Positions 24,701 through 38,834 of a stretch of 64,000 bases of DNA are shown piece by piece. The DNA lies in contig NC_081142.1 in NCBI RefSeq assembly GCF_958295425.1, forward strand, positions 452,501 through 516,500, written 5' to 3'. Position 1 is the stretch's first letter. Each line of letters begins with the position of its first letter. A program made the translations under genes and the position numbers. The notes below the pieces were generated by a model. That model was not told the DNA's origin. It saw only the letters and a list, made by a program, of their open reading frames with translations, and did not search any database. This DNA comes from Solea solea. Lineage: Eukaryota > Chordata > Actinopteri > Pleuronectiformes > Soleidae.

Positions 24701-25894
24701 TTTTTAAAGTCCACTATAATTGGTCATTTGGTATGAATTTATTACTAGATGGATACAGTTTTACAGTGTGACATTCCTACTGGAAATATGTTAAATTTTG
24801 TGAAGAGGTGGCACCTCGGAGACATCACCAATGCACCGACTCGCTCACTTTGCAATCTCCAGACAGAGATTGGCTTTAGTGGAAGTCATAGAGATGATAC
24901 ATAAAAGACTGATTTTTACGTTATGATTGAAGCTGCTTATTTACTGAATGAGGCCGTTTCACGTGGTGCTAAACTGCATTCTGAGTCCATTACTTCCCTT
25001 GGCTTGAGGCAGGCTTGAGTGTCTTTCCAATTCTTCAAATGGTAGTGCGAGCACCAACCAAATAATAGTTATGCAAATATTCTAGCACAGGTGTTTGCCA
25101 ATTTAAGCAGGTTTATGCATTTAAGCTCAAACAGAACTCTGTCCAAGGCCGTTCGCTTATTTGCTGGTGACACCACAACACCATCACGTTAGTAATAATA
25201 GCTGCTCGTGCTATGAAGTCGGCCATGATAGATGCTCCTCTGCTAACTTTTCAAAGTTGCCCTTTAGAGCCTGGTGTGACACATACATGTGAGTGCAGTG
25301 CTACCTTCTTACACACTGGTGTTTAGAAAGGTTCAGGTTTGCAGTGCTGGTGTGAAAGTTGCCTCTGGCTGTGGACCCAGTCCCCGTAGTGTAATATAAT
25401 ACTGTATATTGTGATGGTGCAGTCTGAGGGGAAGGTGTGGTTGAAGATTCTCCCGACTCACAGAGACACCATGAACAATAACAACCACAAGGTACAACCT
25501 GAGAAATGATCAGAGTTAAATCACAACCTGCCCCATTCACCCAAGCTACAACAGTAATTATGCCCTTCATTATAACAATATGAGTTCATTACGTTTGAAC
25601 AAGGTGAACATTTTAAGTGTTACTTTGAGCTCTGAGGCAATTTTCTTTTGTTATCATATTCCCATCTTTAACAAAAGACTTTCTTTTCCCGAGGTTTTTC
25701 ACTGCCTGATGATTCTTCAGACATAAACTTAGGTTCATGTGAGTCTTATTTATTAGCTGGAAATCCTTTTAAATTAAGATGCTGATAGGGTTCATATCTA
25801 TATTTGTGGGTGGTTGTTGATGTACCACGCCTCCTGCACTAATGCTAGTGTTGAATAATAAGAACGTTAATAAGTTGCGTGGGAGTCGCTTCTT

Positions 25895-26550
25895 ATGGCG
25901 CTTTTCCACTACATGGTACAGCATGGCTTAACTCTATACAGTTTAGTTGGTTTTCCATTACAATATAGTACCTCCTCAACGTGGGCAGAGTCATCACAGC
26001 ATGGCTGCATGAAACTGCCGTGACTTTGTTTTATACAGGATACACACAAACTAGTGACATGTGACTTGCAAAGCAGTTATTTCTGATGTACTGAATCATT
26101 AGACTCAGCTAATTAAAAGGATTTGTTCACTTCTTCCTGAATGACCGGAGCACAGACTCCGTCTGACACAGTCACCAAACTGAAATACAGCGTCAGGGGT
26201 TGTGATGCAGCAGTGCTGTCGCTAAACACACCAGACTCCTCTGTTAATGTTGAGATTTTAGACATGTCTTTGCTAAATGTTGGAGGTTAACACACGTTTT
26301 CAGGATTGTTAAGGCTTTTTAATTGATCTACAGTGCGACATTGTTTGGTTTGATTCTTGTGTCGGACATCTTGCTCATGCCTCTTCCTGTGACAGCCAAT
26401 CTGTGGCTGGCAGTGTTAACAATGTCATACATACTGTAGTATCAGCTCAGCTCGCTTGTACCTCACCAGAGCAGGTACCAAAAAAAGCAAAAATAAAAGG
26501 GTTCAAAAAAAGTCATGCCGTGCCAGTACCATGTAGTAGAAAAGCGCCAT
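25895..26550 (+). mobile_element. MITE-like element with 25-bp terminal inverted repeats
   Basis: Left end ATGGCGCTTTTCCACTACAT plus GGTAC, right end the reverse complement with one mismatch (26526-26550). It is 656 bp long and encodes no transposase. Two diverged relatives follow in the window. Superfamily not assigned, and no clear target-site duplication was seen. Confidence 0.8.
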
Positions 26551-27079
26551 TTGTGTTCACATTATATTTTTACAGTAGTCCATCATGTTAATGGCAGCAT
26601 TAGATCACTTTCATATTTGAGTAAATCAAGTGTGGTAACTGAAATAACCAAAATCAAATTGGTGTTCAATCAAAAATCTAATCTAATTTTGCATTTTGTC
26701 ACATTTGAAGTAATTTGTTAAATTGCTAGAGATAGTGGGCTCCAGTTTTTGTTATTACCATAAGTGGATAACTGAGCCATTATTGTGGCAAACATGTTAT
26801 TTAAATGGAGCCGGTGCAGTGGTTAGTGCTGCTTTTTGTCTACTAGTTTTTCTGTTTGTGCTTTTGGTCATGTATTTTGGTCTGGTAGAGTCAGACCGTT
26901 GTATAAGTGAGCAGATTTGTTATGTTCTGCAGACTAGTGCAGCCACACAGATACTTAAAGTATAATGTTTCAAATTGTTCTGGTTCAGCCGATGTCTAGC
27001 TTTTACTGAGAGAGAATGGTCTGTGTCATGAAATGTGGGAGAGAAATTTTGCAAACAAAATTCAGCTGATGCAGAAGAC

Positions 27080-27185
27080 TGAGCTAGCGACATGTGCTAC
27101 AGGGAGCATGTGCGGTTGGTTTGTGTGGACTCAAACTGGAGCTGTTTCAGATTCTATGCAGAAGACCCCTGGTCACATGACACAA
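27080..27185 (+). repeat. Dispersed repeat, relative of 46.1 and 47.6 kb
   Basis: GTGCTACAGGGAGCATGTGC and GTGTGGACTCAAACTGGAGC resemble the blocks at 46143-46170 and 47634-47690. Noncoding. Confidence 0.5.
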
Positions 27186-28504
27186 TGAACGTCACACTGA
27201 CGTAAGGGGAAACAGAATGTTGTTGACCGACCTGATCCTCATTGGTCACAAATATCGTACATTGATGATGAGATTTCATTTGTGTTGTCCAAACCTGACT
27301 GAGGTTCAATTACTAACTAACCAAACCCGCCCTGAAACCAGTAGACACTTTGGTCTTTGTGTTTAAACCAGATCTGAGTTTGACATAGTCATGATTTCTA
27401 TCGCTGGGGGCCGTTGACTGGCAATAGGTGCAGTGGCTTTCAAAATGCTAGGGATAAATAATGTGTGAGGGGCATTTTTGCCTGTAAAACTGGGCTGTGT
27501 GCACAGGCAGTGATCAAATGTAATTTGACGTCAAGGTCCTGCTTGTGCTTTATTTTTTGCTTGGAAAGAAGGGAAACCCCATTAAAAGCAGAGGTTTTTG
27601 TTGGTAATGTCCACCTGTTGCTTAATTTGATTGGCTACCTGTGCCAAGTCTGACATTTAAGAGCTATATTACTCCTCACCTTGTGCTGAAAAGATGATAT
27701 AATTGTATCTTTACTGTACTGCATGGAAAACACATCACATCAATAGTATTGTTGGATGTGTTCTTTCTGTGATTGGCGTATTAGCCAGGCTAATATAACC
27801 TGAGATTGCATTGATCAAAATACAACAAATAGCTGAAGTGTTGTGTTCAGGCTTTGTCATGCAAATAAATGTCATATGAGTGAACAGGATGTGGCTAACA
27901 GGATGTGGCTATCATGTTTATTATAGCAACATAGCCCTGTCATTGTTACTGAACCTGACCTAGCTTGACAAGCTCAGGTCAGATATTCAGCCTTTATTCC
28001 AGACTCCATTCTGCTGGTGTTGTTTCAGTGTCTGAGTCACGTCACTGTCCCAGTGCTGGTAATATTACATGAGAAGAAACATCAAAGAAGACGTCCTCGA
28101 CTATCTGTTGACAAAATTGTAATTCATGTGCTACTGCGATTCTTCGGCATAGATAATAACAACTAAAAGAAACATTTAAATAATGATTTGAATACTGTAT
28201 TCCAGGGCAGATTAAGCTTTGAATTGTTCGTATCAGCTCTGTTAAGTACATAACATTTGCTTTGAAGTAGATTTTTCTCTGCAGATGATGGAATAAAAAT
28301 ACCTCTTGGATCTCAGTGTCCTTCTCCTGAGACAGATCATCAATGGCATTCGCTTTGAATCTTTTCATGGAAGAGTAAAATGATGATCTGAAAACTATGA
28401 TCATGCCGTCCTGATGTGTAACATTATTATCAAGACTTGATTTTGCCTGATAAAAAACACAGTAATTCCCCATAATGAAATGAACAGTTTTCTACAAACT
28501 AATC

Positions 28505-28735
28505 AATGTACGGTTTGGTTTGGTGCAGCACAGCACGGTTTGGAATGATAAAGCCCTGGGTCAGGCTTGTGTTATGACTGAGAACATTACCTTTACTTGG
28601 TAGGCGGGGTATGGACTGTGCCTGATGACCACATAGCGTGATGTTGTACAGGTGTGACACGCAAAAAACAACATGTAGCATACTGGACTGTTTCTCTCAG
28701 TGGAAACACAGTGGAAATGGTACGTTTCCATGTAC
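28505..28735 (+). repeat. Dispersed repeat, first of three relatives
   Basis: Shares AGGCTTGTGTTATGACTGAG, AACATTACCTTTACTTGGTA and the GCGGGGTATGGACTGTGCCT block with 49480-49650. A short relative lies at 6440-6485. Type unknown; noncoding. Confidence 0.6.
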
Positions 28736-29554
28736 AGTTATGTTAAGTTATGGTTGTAGCTGTGATTGTGTCACCAGTTAATTGGGCTCTGCAGGACAGT
28801 ACTTGTCCCAGTGCACTACTGTGTGGTGTATTTATTGAATGTTGTACTAGGTGTTTTGTGGTGGACCCATCGTGTCACAGACTTAAACAACGCTAGCTGG
28901 TGGCTAATTGGTACCACGTTGAATGCCGTCTACCATCACCTAGGCCAGTTTTAAGTCCAGTTAAATGTATACATTATATGCAACAGTAATTCAACTCCCA
29001 ACTGCGTTATCTGGGTGTTAGTCCAACTTTAAATTTGATTAAGTACAATTTCAGTGGGGCTAACATTGTTACACATATTTAAAAAATCTGGTTTCAGTCA
29101 GAGATGAGATGATACTCCGTATCTGTCCAATACTGGTCAAAATCACTGGATTGGAAATTGAAAAGATAGAAACAAAATATTTTATAGTATCCAAAAATCC
29201 TGTTAACTGTGTAAATGTAAATAGAAGGTCATAAAGGGTCATGTCAGCCCGCTTTTCTCTTCCCAGTGAGAGAATAATATATTACAGACAGTTGGAGAAA
29301 TGTGTCTTTTAAATGGCTTTAGCACTAATGTGTTGTTAATAGCTGCATATTTTTAAATGTCCTAAAAAAAGCTTATCGGATTGATCGGTATCAGTAGATG
29401 TTTGTGATGTCGTTATTGGACACAAAAAAAAGCTTATCTTGTTGTCCCTAGTTTTAGTTGCACTAACAGTAGTTAGAATGTTTGTGGGTTAAGTCTTAGT
29501 TTATTTCCAGGAAGAAATCAAACACATTTCTCACAGATCCCTCTCACTCTCTTT

Positions 29555-29558
<4 letters not shown>

Positions 29559-29592
<34 letters not shown>
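29559..29592 (+). repeat. (TG)n microsatellite, intron 1
   Basis: Uninterrupted TG run. Confidence 0.96.
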
Positions 29593-29593
<1 letters not shown>

Positions 29594-30739
29594 TGACCTC
29601 AGGAGTCAAGTTCAATGCAACAGAATGCCTCTGGGCCTGGTGGCCCCTCCCCCTCATTACCCACAAGGCTTTGAAGTGTGCAGGCCTGCAGCTCATCTTT
29701 CCCTCCACTGCAGAGGGAGGTTATTTGCTTCCTGTAGCTTTTCACTCAGTTCACCTGAGTCCATTCTATCACATATCACCTTTATTACAGGGGCTGGTGG
29801 TTACTTATTTACTGATCATTAAATAATGACTGATTACAATTATGATGACCTCCCTAAATGTATCTTATTAGTACAATGAGCATAAATAACTTACTGGTTT
29901 CAACTGAGATGAAGTTTTTTTTACGTGTTGAGTCCAATAAATCCTGTTTTTCCAGTGGTAATGACCCCACTAACATCTGACTTTTGTCCGGGAATCCATA
30001 TTCACCCTCAGGTCCAAAGACTCTGCACTTGACACATGTTTTTATCGGCTCTGGCCCCAATCAGTAGGGATGATAACATAGCGTGAGCTCGAACGTGCTA
30101 ATATCCAGTGTGACATAACAAAACGCACCGTTCCAGACTTTTGGTCATTTTATAGACCTGAAAACTGATCAGTTTGAAAACGGTGCTTCTGTTTTGGTCT
30201 GGATGTGCAGAAACACACCCACACACAGAGCAGCTCCATAGATCAACCCTGTTGTGGTGTGTCAAGAGTCCTTTATTTACTCCCTCCGTCTTTCCTCTCC
30301 AGTATCTCCTCCTTCAGTGTGATTGTGTAACAGTGGCTGCAAGGCGTTTATGTCAGTCACCTTAACAGTTGTGTTTGACTTAACCCACATGAGACTTACA
30401 GGGAGCGCTGTTAGCCTAAACCAGCCAAAAATCTGAGGTCCACCCAAACCTTACATCACGGCTCACGTCAACGGGTAAAACACATGAAACCAGGATCAAT
30501 AATTCCCATATAAAATATAAAATCCCACATATATATTATTGTTTTCATAAAAATTCTGTGCAGATTAATAATCAGTCCATTTCACTTTATTTCAGAATCT
30601 GCATGTCTTTTAACACATGCATGTGGTTATTACAGCTGGGCTCCATGTAATATTTGAAAGGTTTAGCTTTCAAATATTATTATATTATTATATTATAGTG
30701 CTCACTCTCAAACAGCTCTTTCCCATTATATACAGTTCT

Positions 30740-31150
30740 AGCACTAGTCTACTCGGTTTGGTATCGGATGCATCTTTTTCCTTTACTCCAGAGTACCTCC
30801 TCAATGGGGAGGGGTCATCATAGCATGGCTGCACCAAACTGCTATGATGTCTATATGTGGCACAAACACACAACTGGTGACGGGTACTTGCAGACTTCTT
30901 AGTCTGCAAGTACTGAAGTTATCAGTCTTTCTAACTGATCTACAGTTCGCCATTGTTCAGTTTGATTCTTGTGTCAGACTTCCCGCTCAAGACTCTTTCA
31001 TCTATCGACGTCACATTTTATTATCCCCTCAGCTGGCTTAGAACCTCGCCAGAGCAGGTACCAGGTACTATCCCTAATGGAAAAGCAAAAAAATAAATAA
31101 ATGAGTCGAGGCGATCTTAGTAGTGATAGAACTGTATAATGGAAATGTGC
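30740..31150 (+). mobile_element. Diverged relative of the 25.9-kb MITE
   Basis: Shares TACCTCCTCA followed by a GTCATCATAGCATGGCTGCA block, the AACTGATCTACAGTTCGCCA block, the TTGTGTCAGAC block and the CCAGAGCAGGTACCAGGTAC end. It contains a private small inverted repeat (arms GTACTTGCAGACT, about 30887-30916). Confidence 0.7.
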
Positions 31151-34044
31151 TAAAAGTGATTAATTATTCATCAATATAAATAACAATTTGAAAAATAAAA
31201 TGAACAAATGAACATTGGGTGCAATTACTGCATGCTGACTGGCTGACACTGACTGGATACTTGCACATTAAATGCACACTAGAAGACTGACACTGGCTAA
31301 GCTAACCGCTAGGCTAGAACAGATCCGTGTAACACAGTGTGTCAGTGGGAGTGTTGCCAAAGGACCACGGGGGTATTTATTAAAACAAAATGGAGCAACG
31401 TATTTCACTCGAAACCAATGAAAGAAACAAATCTAAATCCTTTGGGATGAAAATAGTAACAGAGTTTGTGGCGAGCTTCATGTTTGAAGATTCGTCGACA
31501 CTTGAATTATTTGTTTGAGAGGAAGCAGGATGAAGCAAGATGCTTATAACATCCTGTCCCTTCATTAGCAATGAGTGATTCAATTACATTCAGCTAAATG
31601 CAAATTAAATGAATAAAACAAAACAAAATAAGCCATTTTATAATCACTAACAGGCGCTCACGAGGGTGATCATCGAATCACCATTTCACTGCTAATCACC
31701 GTCATCACGTCAACATTTCATTTCAAATCTGCATGTACCTGCAAATATAAGAAATTACAGCAGGGTTTTTTTTACACTGAGATTGTTGCATATGAATGTT
31801 GGCGATTTGTTTTTTTAAGAACACGGTCTCTGACCTTCGCTTCTTTAATGTGGATTATGTTTAATTTCTATTTCCAGTTTCCAGCATTTCCAGTATTCTC
31901 CGCTGTTTTAAATTTAAAGGTTTGGGAAACATTTTTTTGCAATTTTCTCACATATTATGGAACACACAACAAATCAATGAATATAGAAAATAACCATCAA
32001 ATTGATCAATAGTGACACAAATGGTTAGTTTTGACCCTATATGAATATATATATATGATCAGTGCTACAGACTGAGAACAAGATAGAGAAATACACAGCA
32101 GGTAGAACACCAAAGTGTATGTTGCACTGATGTTCTCATTCATTTCTGCAGATGTTTGAGAGCTCCTTCAAAGAGCAGACCATTTTCTATCCTATCTGTC
32201 CGTGCAGTCTGATTCCCTGTCACAAGCACAAGTGCCACGTCTTATAGCACATGCTACTCTCTTTGCTTACTGGCTGATTGGGAACACCCCAACACAGCTG
32301 GTGTCTCTGCGCAGAAAGAAAAGACAAAGGGACAGTGGACACACTGCAGCGGAACTGTGGGTGAACATGTGATCCTTTGGTGTGAGATTCAGTGGACGAC
32401 TGACTGCAGACTCTTTGTTTCATTGCAAATCTGACTTTGACAGCAGAGTGTGATTGTGGACATGATACAGAACCAGAGAATATGAGTCGCTGTGATGCTA
32501 ACCCCTGGTTTGGCCCTCCATGTGCCGTCTTTGCTGAAACGTTAAGTTCGGATACTTGTTGTTCTGACTCAGTGTCAGTGTCAGTTGTGAATGTTATGCA
32601 GTGACATCTGGTGGTGATTTGAATCATTGTGTCTTTAAGGAGATCATGCACATGCAGACCACCAGAGTTATGTGTCTATCCTTGAGTAGATCCATCAGTG
32701 AGTATGGTCACTCATAGTTGTTTAAGTTGTTAAAAACACGTGTAGATGTTCTACGACTGTTGTTGGAAGCTTTATTTTCAGTTAGGGTCAGGCTAACGCT
32801 AACCGCTAGCATGGGTTTAGCTGGGCTAATTATATATAGAGTTAGCACAGACTGTTAAGCCTTATTTATGATTTACAGCCTGTTTTATTTAGCTCATTTG
32901 CTTATGTTCTTTGAGTGAAGAATATTGTGAATATGCTGTGTTTATTGTGCTTATGTTGATGTTGCACATATTTGACTGTAACATATTGCTTATTTTATAC
33001 TGTATTGAAGTTTTACAAAAAAGAAAACAACCAGGATTTCAGTAAAGAAAACACTCAACTGAGTCTTATTGTTGATGTTCGCTACCTGTCTAACACTACC
33101 TGTCGAACACTACCTGTCTAACACTCAGCCAGGACAGAATACTTGTGCTTTAGCTGTTCGCTCTTGTGAATAAATCAATGGCCTGTTGAAATGCTAATAA
33201 AGGTGTTTAGTGAATAAAGAATAGGGTTCATAATAAATTCACAGGAGTATTACAGCAAACAAAACACAAGGCCCAGTGAACTAATGACCCTGATCTTGCT
33301 GAGAATATATGTGCATTTGGTGCAACTGTTGTTCCAACAAGCTTTGTCGCAGTTGACGTCAGAGGTGCTGCTCGTCTTAAGTAAACTGTGTTTGTGAAAG
33401 GGAGCCTTGTGCTCAGATTGGTGAGATTGCTTGTGCAGTGGAGGAAGCTCCATTGATATCTGCAGCTGTGACAATATGGCAACTGATCTGATGTTATCTG
33501 TGTGCACATGATGCCTCTGTTCCTGTTTGTCTGTTGCATTTTCTGCTTTTGCGGATAACTTCTCTTGACGCTAGTGAGAAACAGTTTGCATGTTCACTTT
33601 TGATTTTACTGCATGACACAATTTTAGTCATCTTTCTTTCATTTTTGGCTGTTTTTTAAAAAGAAAATTCAGATTGAGCTTAAATTGCTGTATTTGTCAA
33701 TGGACTGGTTTGAAGGAGTAAGAGATTTATAAAGTGGCACAAACTTCAGTTCAATCTTTTCCACCTAGATTTTATGAGGTGATCCTTTTTTAAGTGGCTA
33801 ATATATTTATTTATTATTTATAGTATTTAGTTTTCTTGAGCATGTTTGCATATTCCTGGCTGTTTCTCAGCAAAGGTTATTCACAGAGTATATTCACCTT
33901 TATGTAACACACCAACTATTTATACATACCTCCTACAACCCCGTTGTGTCCCATAAATAATAATATCAGTTTTAGTAGACCGCCACAGTCTAATTTGTGG
34001 CATAAGCTTCCAAATAAACAAAAAGAAAATTCAGTTCCTGTATC

Positions 34045-34047
<3 letters not shown>

Positions 34048-34090
<43 letters not shown>
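34048..34090 (+). repeat. (TG)n microsatellite, intron 1
   Basis: TG run ending in GCGC. Confidence 0.96.
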
Positions 34091-35057
34091 AGTTTCAAAT
34101 CGAATTTTTAATTTCGGGCATCTCAGATGTGTTCTTTACTTTGTCAACTAGAGTGTAGAACTCAAAATACTTCCACATGCTGCTTTTTGGACGCTTTTAT
34201 GCCGTAATTGTTTGCTCAGGAGGTCGACGTAGCTTGCTCACATTGCAGAAAAAGAATTGAATCAATGTCTTTATTTTTCTGATTGGCTAAGAGGGCATTC
34301 AAGGTGACCGATTAATTAATTCTTTCATGTCAAAATGCACACCCTCTGCAAATGAATTTAGAAATGAATTAACTGGGTAATACATTGTCTTTTTTTTTTG
34401 ACGCAGCAGTTCTTCAATTATAGCAGGAGAAGAACTGTCTGAGAGAAATATTTACGGCCATGGAGTTGGTAATGAGGGTCAATTTCTTTTATCAGCTGCT
34501 TAAATATGTTATTTTCGACCGTGCTTAATTGCATCATATCACTATGGACTGCTAGTGTGGTGCAGATATCATTTTAGCTTTAAAGAGAGGACCACCAGCA
34601 TGTACTCTGGTCTTGGATTGTGTGTTCTCCAGGGGATGGCACTGCTACAGGTGTCTTCCTCTCCGTCTTCTCTGGGAACGGTGTCGAGGTTTTGGATTTT
34701 GTGTCATCATTTTCTCTTTTGACTCGCTCTCACTTCTGCCGTGTTGATGCACATGGCTGCAGGTAATGAAAACATAACCACATGTGAGACCAAAATTTGA
34801 GAAAGTGTAAGTCAATTTTACATTTGCTCGTGCATGTGCAACCAGTAAATTTGCCATTTTTTTCCATGGAGCTGATGGGTGACGGACTGCTGGACAAAGG
34901 GATTTATCACAATAATTCAAAAACTACATATGTACTGTAAAAACAATTATTTCCAACAATTCTAAACTTCAAGCACACAATCCATTTCATTTGATATTAT
35001 GCTGTCCTCCACAAGAAGTCAGTGAATATAACTCAACTTTTAATAGATATTGTTCTT

Positions 35058-35119
35058 CTTCTCTTTCTTCTTTTGGCTACTCCCTTAAGGAGACACCACA
35101 GCAGATCATCTGCCGAGTA
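35058..35119 (+). repeat. Dispersed fish repeat fragment
   Basis: CTTTTGGCTACTCCCTTAAG, then GAGACACCACAGCAGATCAT and CTGCCGA resemble a short repeat segment seen throughout teleost genomes. The rest of the element is not present. Confidence 0.5.
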
Positions 35120-38100
35120 GATATTGTTCTTGTTTAACAATTAAAAAATGAAAACCCTCGACACTATAAACAAACACTAGACTCCCGTGAGAAAGGATGA
35201 ATATCACGCAGTGCTCCCTCAGAAATGATTATTTTTGGACCATAATAATAAATTGGATAGATAATCTAAACAGAGTACCGGCATCTTATGGATCAATAGT
35301 AAAACTACACTTTTATCTTTATGTTGCTTTTTCAAAGATGCGCAATAAAATTTGACACTGTAAATTTAAAACGGTACATTGTACATTTCTCCATTTATTA
35401 TCAAAGTATTTATCAGTAATACAGTAAAAATGAAAAGGTAATGTGAATATTTGCTTTGCAAGTCCATTTACAATGTGCACCCCTGAATTTTTGTGAGCCC
35501 TGCTATTTGCTCGGTTATAAAAGCTGATGTCTGATCTGCGGCTCTGCGGCTTGGATTTAGCAGTTGACCCAGTAGGAGTGAAATTTGAGGTGTGTTCACT
35601 GCAGATAAATGTCATGGGATCCTTGCCGTGTGCTCTCCTGCATTGTGTTCTCTAATGATGAGGATTTGCCTGGATCATTGCTGATTCAGAGGTTGATGTG
35701 TTTATCTGGGATTCAGGCTTGAATGTGCAGAGTCTGTGCCTCAGTTGAGCCGCTCTGGATTGGTGGGTATTGAAAGAAGTCTGATCTCATCGAGGATTTG
35801 TGGAGTTAGCATGTGCCTGTGATCTGACCCACATTTATGATGTGGCATGGCGGTGAGGTGAAAGGCCTGTGGTCCATGAGCTTCCCTGACATACAGGGTG
35901 TGTTGCAGCCCGGGTTATGATTGTGGTTGTTTTGTCTGACACGGTGACGTATGATAGAGAAGAGAGAGTTGAAAGCTCTGTCCCTGTGATTTGCTGTTGT
36001 ATAAAAGAAGGGATGTTTGAACTGCCATGGTAAAGTGATCACCGTAGAGAAGTTATTATCACAGTTATAAGTATAAACAGTATAAACTTCCCTGAAAAGC
36101 AGTGAGAGACAGACACAAGTGTGTTAGGCTACACTTTGATGAATGCAATCTCCTTTCAGACGTGCAGTTGAGCTTCCTACCAATATGTATCCAAACCAAC
36201 AGTGGACTGCTCATCTACACTGTAATCAGAGAGCAGTTGTACTACTACTGTACAGCTGTACTACTACTAATGAGAAACAACAGCCATGAACATTCAGAGC
36301 AGGAATTTCTGTCTTTCAGTGTTGACTCTGAGCAAACAGAGACTTAGGGAAAAAAACCACTAATTTGCTGCATCTGCTCCAATGCCAATAACCTTAAATG
36401 AGCTGTTGGATGGAAACAACTCTATCTTAATCTGGTCATGTGTTTAATCCAAAAGAACCTGGAAGTCAAAGTAAAGTTCCAGCTCTGTCGAGCTGTGAGT
36501 AAACTAGCTGTTTTTTTTTATTCTGCACATGCAAAAACCATAACATTACAAATATTGCTTGAGAATTTAAAACCCAGTGACTGTGGTGCATCCTGTTTCC
36601 ATTTGTGTTTTTGTCTGGCAGCAGTGGAGGAGGTCATGAGATCTGATGCTGAAATAAACAATGAAAGACAGGAATAACTTTTCAGCCTCCCAGTGGCACC
36701 TTCTTCCATTTGAATACATGTCTACAGAAAGATGGATAACATGCTCGGCCCTATTTATCTCTGCTTGTCTACACGTGTAACATAAATCAATAAACATAAG
36801 ACAAAGGGTTAGATAACAACCACCTCCTACACCTGAGGACACCAGTAGGGATGATATTGTTAGGATGTTATCAATATTGATACTGGTACTGCTAATTGAA
36901 ACAGATATTTCAATACTTCTGTTGATACTGTCTCTTTGATTTGGTGCAAAAAAATAAATGAAAAGGTGTAAAAGATTCAAGTTTATTTCCATTATAACGT
37001 ACATTTGATTTTCTTAAAATGTGATGTTACCATTTGTCCAAATGCTTATCTTATATTTCAGTTTTGATGAATTAGGAAGTGGCTCCTAGTGTCTTACTGG
37101 TTCCATTCACCCCTGCATTCTCTGGTGACATTATAGCTCCATGTGCTTTATAGCTTTGCCACAATGGTTGAGCGAGGTAGCAACTTAATCTTTCAGGGAA
37201 AGTGTGACTACAAGGATAGAAGCACAGAAGGAATCAAGGTCAGGAAAATAGGGAAGCAAGGAGTGAGCAAGGAGAAGGAGCCTGCAAATGAATAATGTTC
37301 AGTTATTTCCGGTGCACATTACATTATTGCGCTGCCCAACACCTCATTTTGCAGCTGTAGTAATTAGTAGAATAAAATTCTTTGAATTCTTTGTCTCCCC
37401 CAAAAAATCTGTGTTGATTTCAGAGCCCCTGCCTCTTAACATGGCTGCTGCTTTCTGATTGGTCATCTGTTAAGTGCTCTTATAACATGTTGTGTATCTG
37501 TTGTTCAGACTTCTGAATGAGCGTCAATCACGTGGTAAAACCATGCAGGCCCATGTTGTGTTGAGTGACAGCATCATTTTGGGTTCGGTGACGGAACGAT
37601 GTCGATACAGATTGTGACAATGTTATTTGTTACATAAGCATTTGGCATTGTCATTAGCTGTAATTGCATGAACATTATTTAGTCATGAAATCAATCGTCA
37701 CATGTTCAGGAAAAGGAACAGCACATGATTCGTTTTAATATGACTTTACATTTAATCGAAAACAATGACAATGTACATTTTTTCGATGGATACCAGATAT
37801 TTTAATAACTAACATTAGCTCACAAAGTCCAAGTTTCCCTTTAGTGACAACAGGCTGGAATCAATTAATGAAGACTGATGGATTATGTGCTTTTTTGCTG
37901 TGTTGGCTTTGTCCTGGTCAGTGCGAGGGGTCACCACCTCGACGCATTGCTTAAGCCATTTGTCACATTTCCAGTACACACGACTAACAGTAGCCTGGCT
38001 AAAGATGGTCAGTTTCTGTTATTTCTCTCACGGGCTCTTGTCAGGATTGGACCATGCTACACTGTAGTGTAGTTTACTTGTCGTGTATAACTTCGGCTTC

Positions 38101-38771
38101 ACTCTGACACATTTTGGTGAATAGAGGAATGAACAGTATACCCCCACATGTGCAGGAAGAACACTCAGAAAGTAATCAAGTTAAATTATTTTTTTTGGTT
38201 AAATAATTGATAGGTATTTCATAGTTTCTGATTTAAGTGTTTGTGTAGAGCTTTTTAATACTCCTTGAGCTTTTACACATATGATAATCATAATTTAAAA
38301 TAACATAAAATAAATGTGCAAATCTGATGAGATCATAAACGGCAGCATTTACATTTGGTTTTTTTTTTACTCACAGGCTGCACCTTCACAGTCACCATTG
38401 TGCCAGTTTCTATTGTATGCTGTATAAAATGTTTGATGTCTGAATGAAAATGTACCCTATTTAAAATAAATGACAGACAGCTCAGAAATGAATTTTAATT
38501 AAGAGCAAAGCCCTGTTCATGACCTGTATAAACAAGGAAGTCTACTGTTACATAAAGTTCTATGCAGTGATTAATAATTCAGTGTTTACTATCATGAATA
38601 AATCTGTAGGTCCCTTTGGAGTCCGTTGGCATATCTTGTATACTCAAAAAACTGTGAGAAACCTGTCTTCAGTTAAAAGTAGTTTTCTGTGTCAAATGAT
38701 ATGACCTTTGATTTTTTTCATTTTTCCATTTTCTCATCCAATTCTTCTTCTGATCTGTTGTTTTGTTTCAG

Positions 38772-38834
38772 GTTGTGAGCCCATGGTACACGGCCCTGAC
38801 TGAACACAGTGGTGGTGCATACATACATACTGTG
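38772..38834 (+). other. tbl1xr1: Noncoding exon 2 of tbl1xr1 (5' UTR)
   Basis: A pyrimidine tract ending TTTTGTTTCAG (to 38771) precedes 63 nt and a GTAAGT donor at 38835. The exon carries ATG at 38783 with a 6-codon uORF (MVHGPD, stop at 38801-38803). Spliced to the next exon it adds no open frame to the main start. Assignment is by splice signals and position. Confidence 0.65.

Larger units (their letters stand above)
19206..38771 (+). other. tbl1xr1: Intron 1 of tbl1xr1
   Basis: 19.6 kb between the GTGAGT donor and TTTTGTTTCAG acceptor. It contains the SINE at 21.6 kb, MITEs at 25.9 and 30.7 kb, repeats at 20.3, 27.1 and 28.5 kb and three TG/AC runs. The remainder (for example 22.0-25.8, 31.2-35.0 and 35.2-38.7 kb) shows no feature I can name, but could hold regulatory elements. 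Confidence 0.6.

Noticed and set aside
24377..24736. 119-residue open frame in intron 1
   Set aside because: No recognised domain, no start context or splice evidence, and internal near-repeats suggest a degraded repeat.
28042..28473. 143-residue minus-strand open frame in intron 1
   Set aside because: No recognisable motif, and it lies in ordinary intron sequence.
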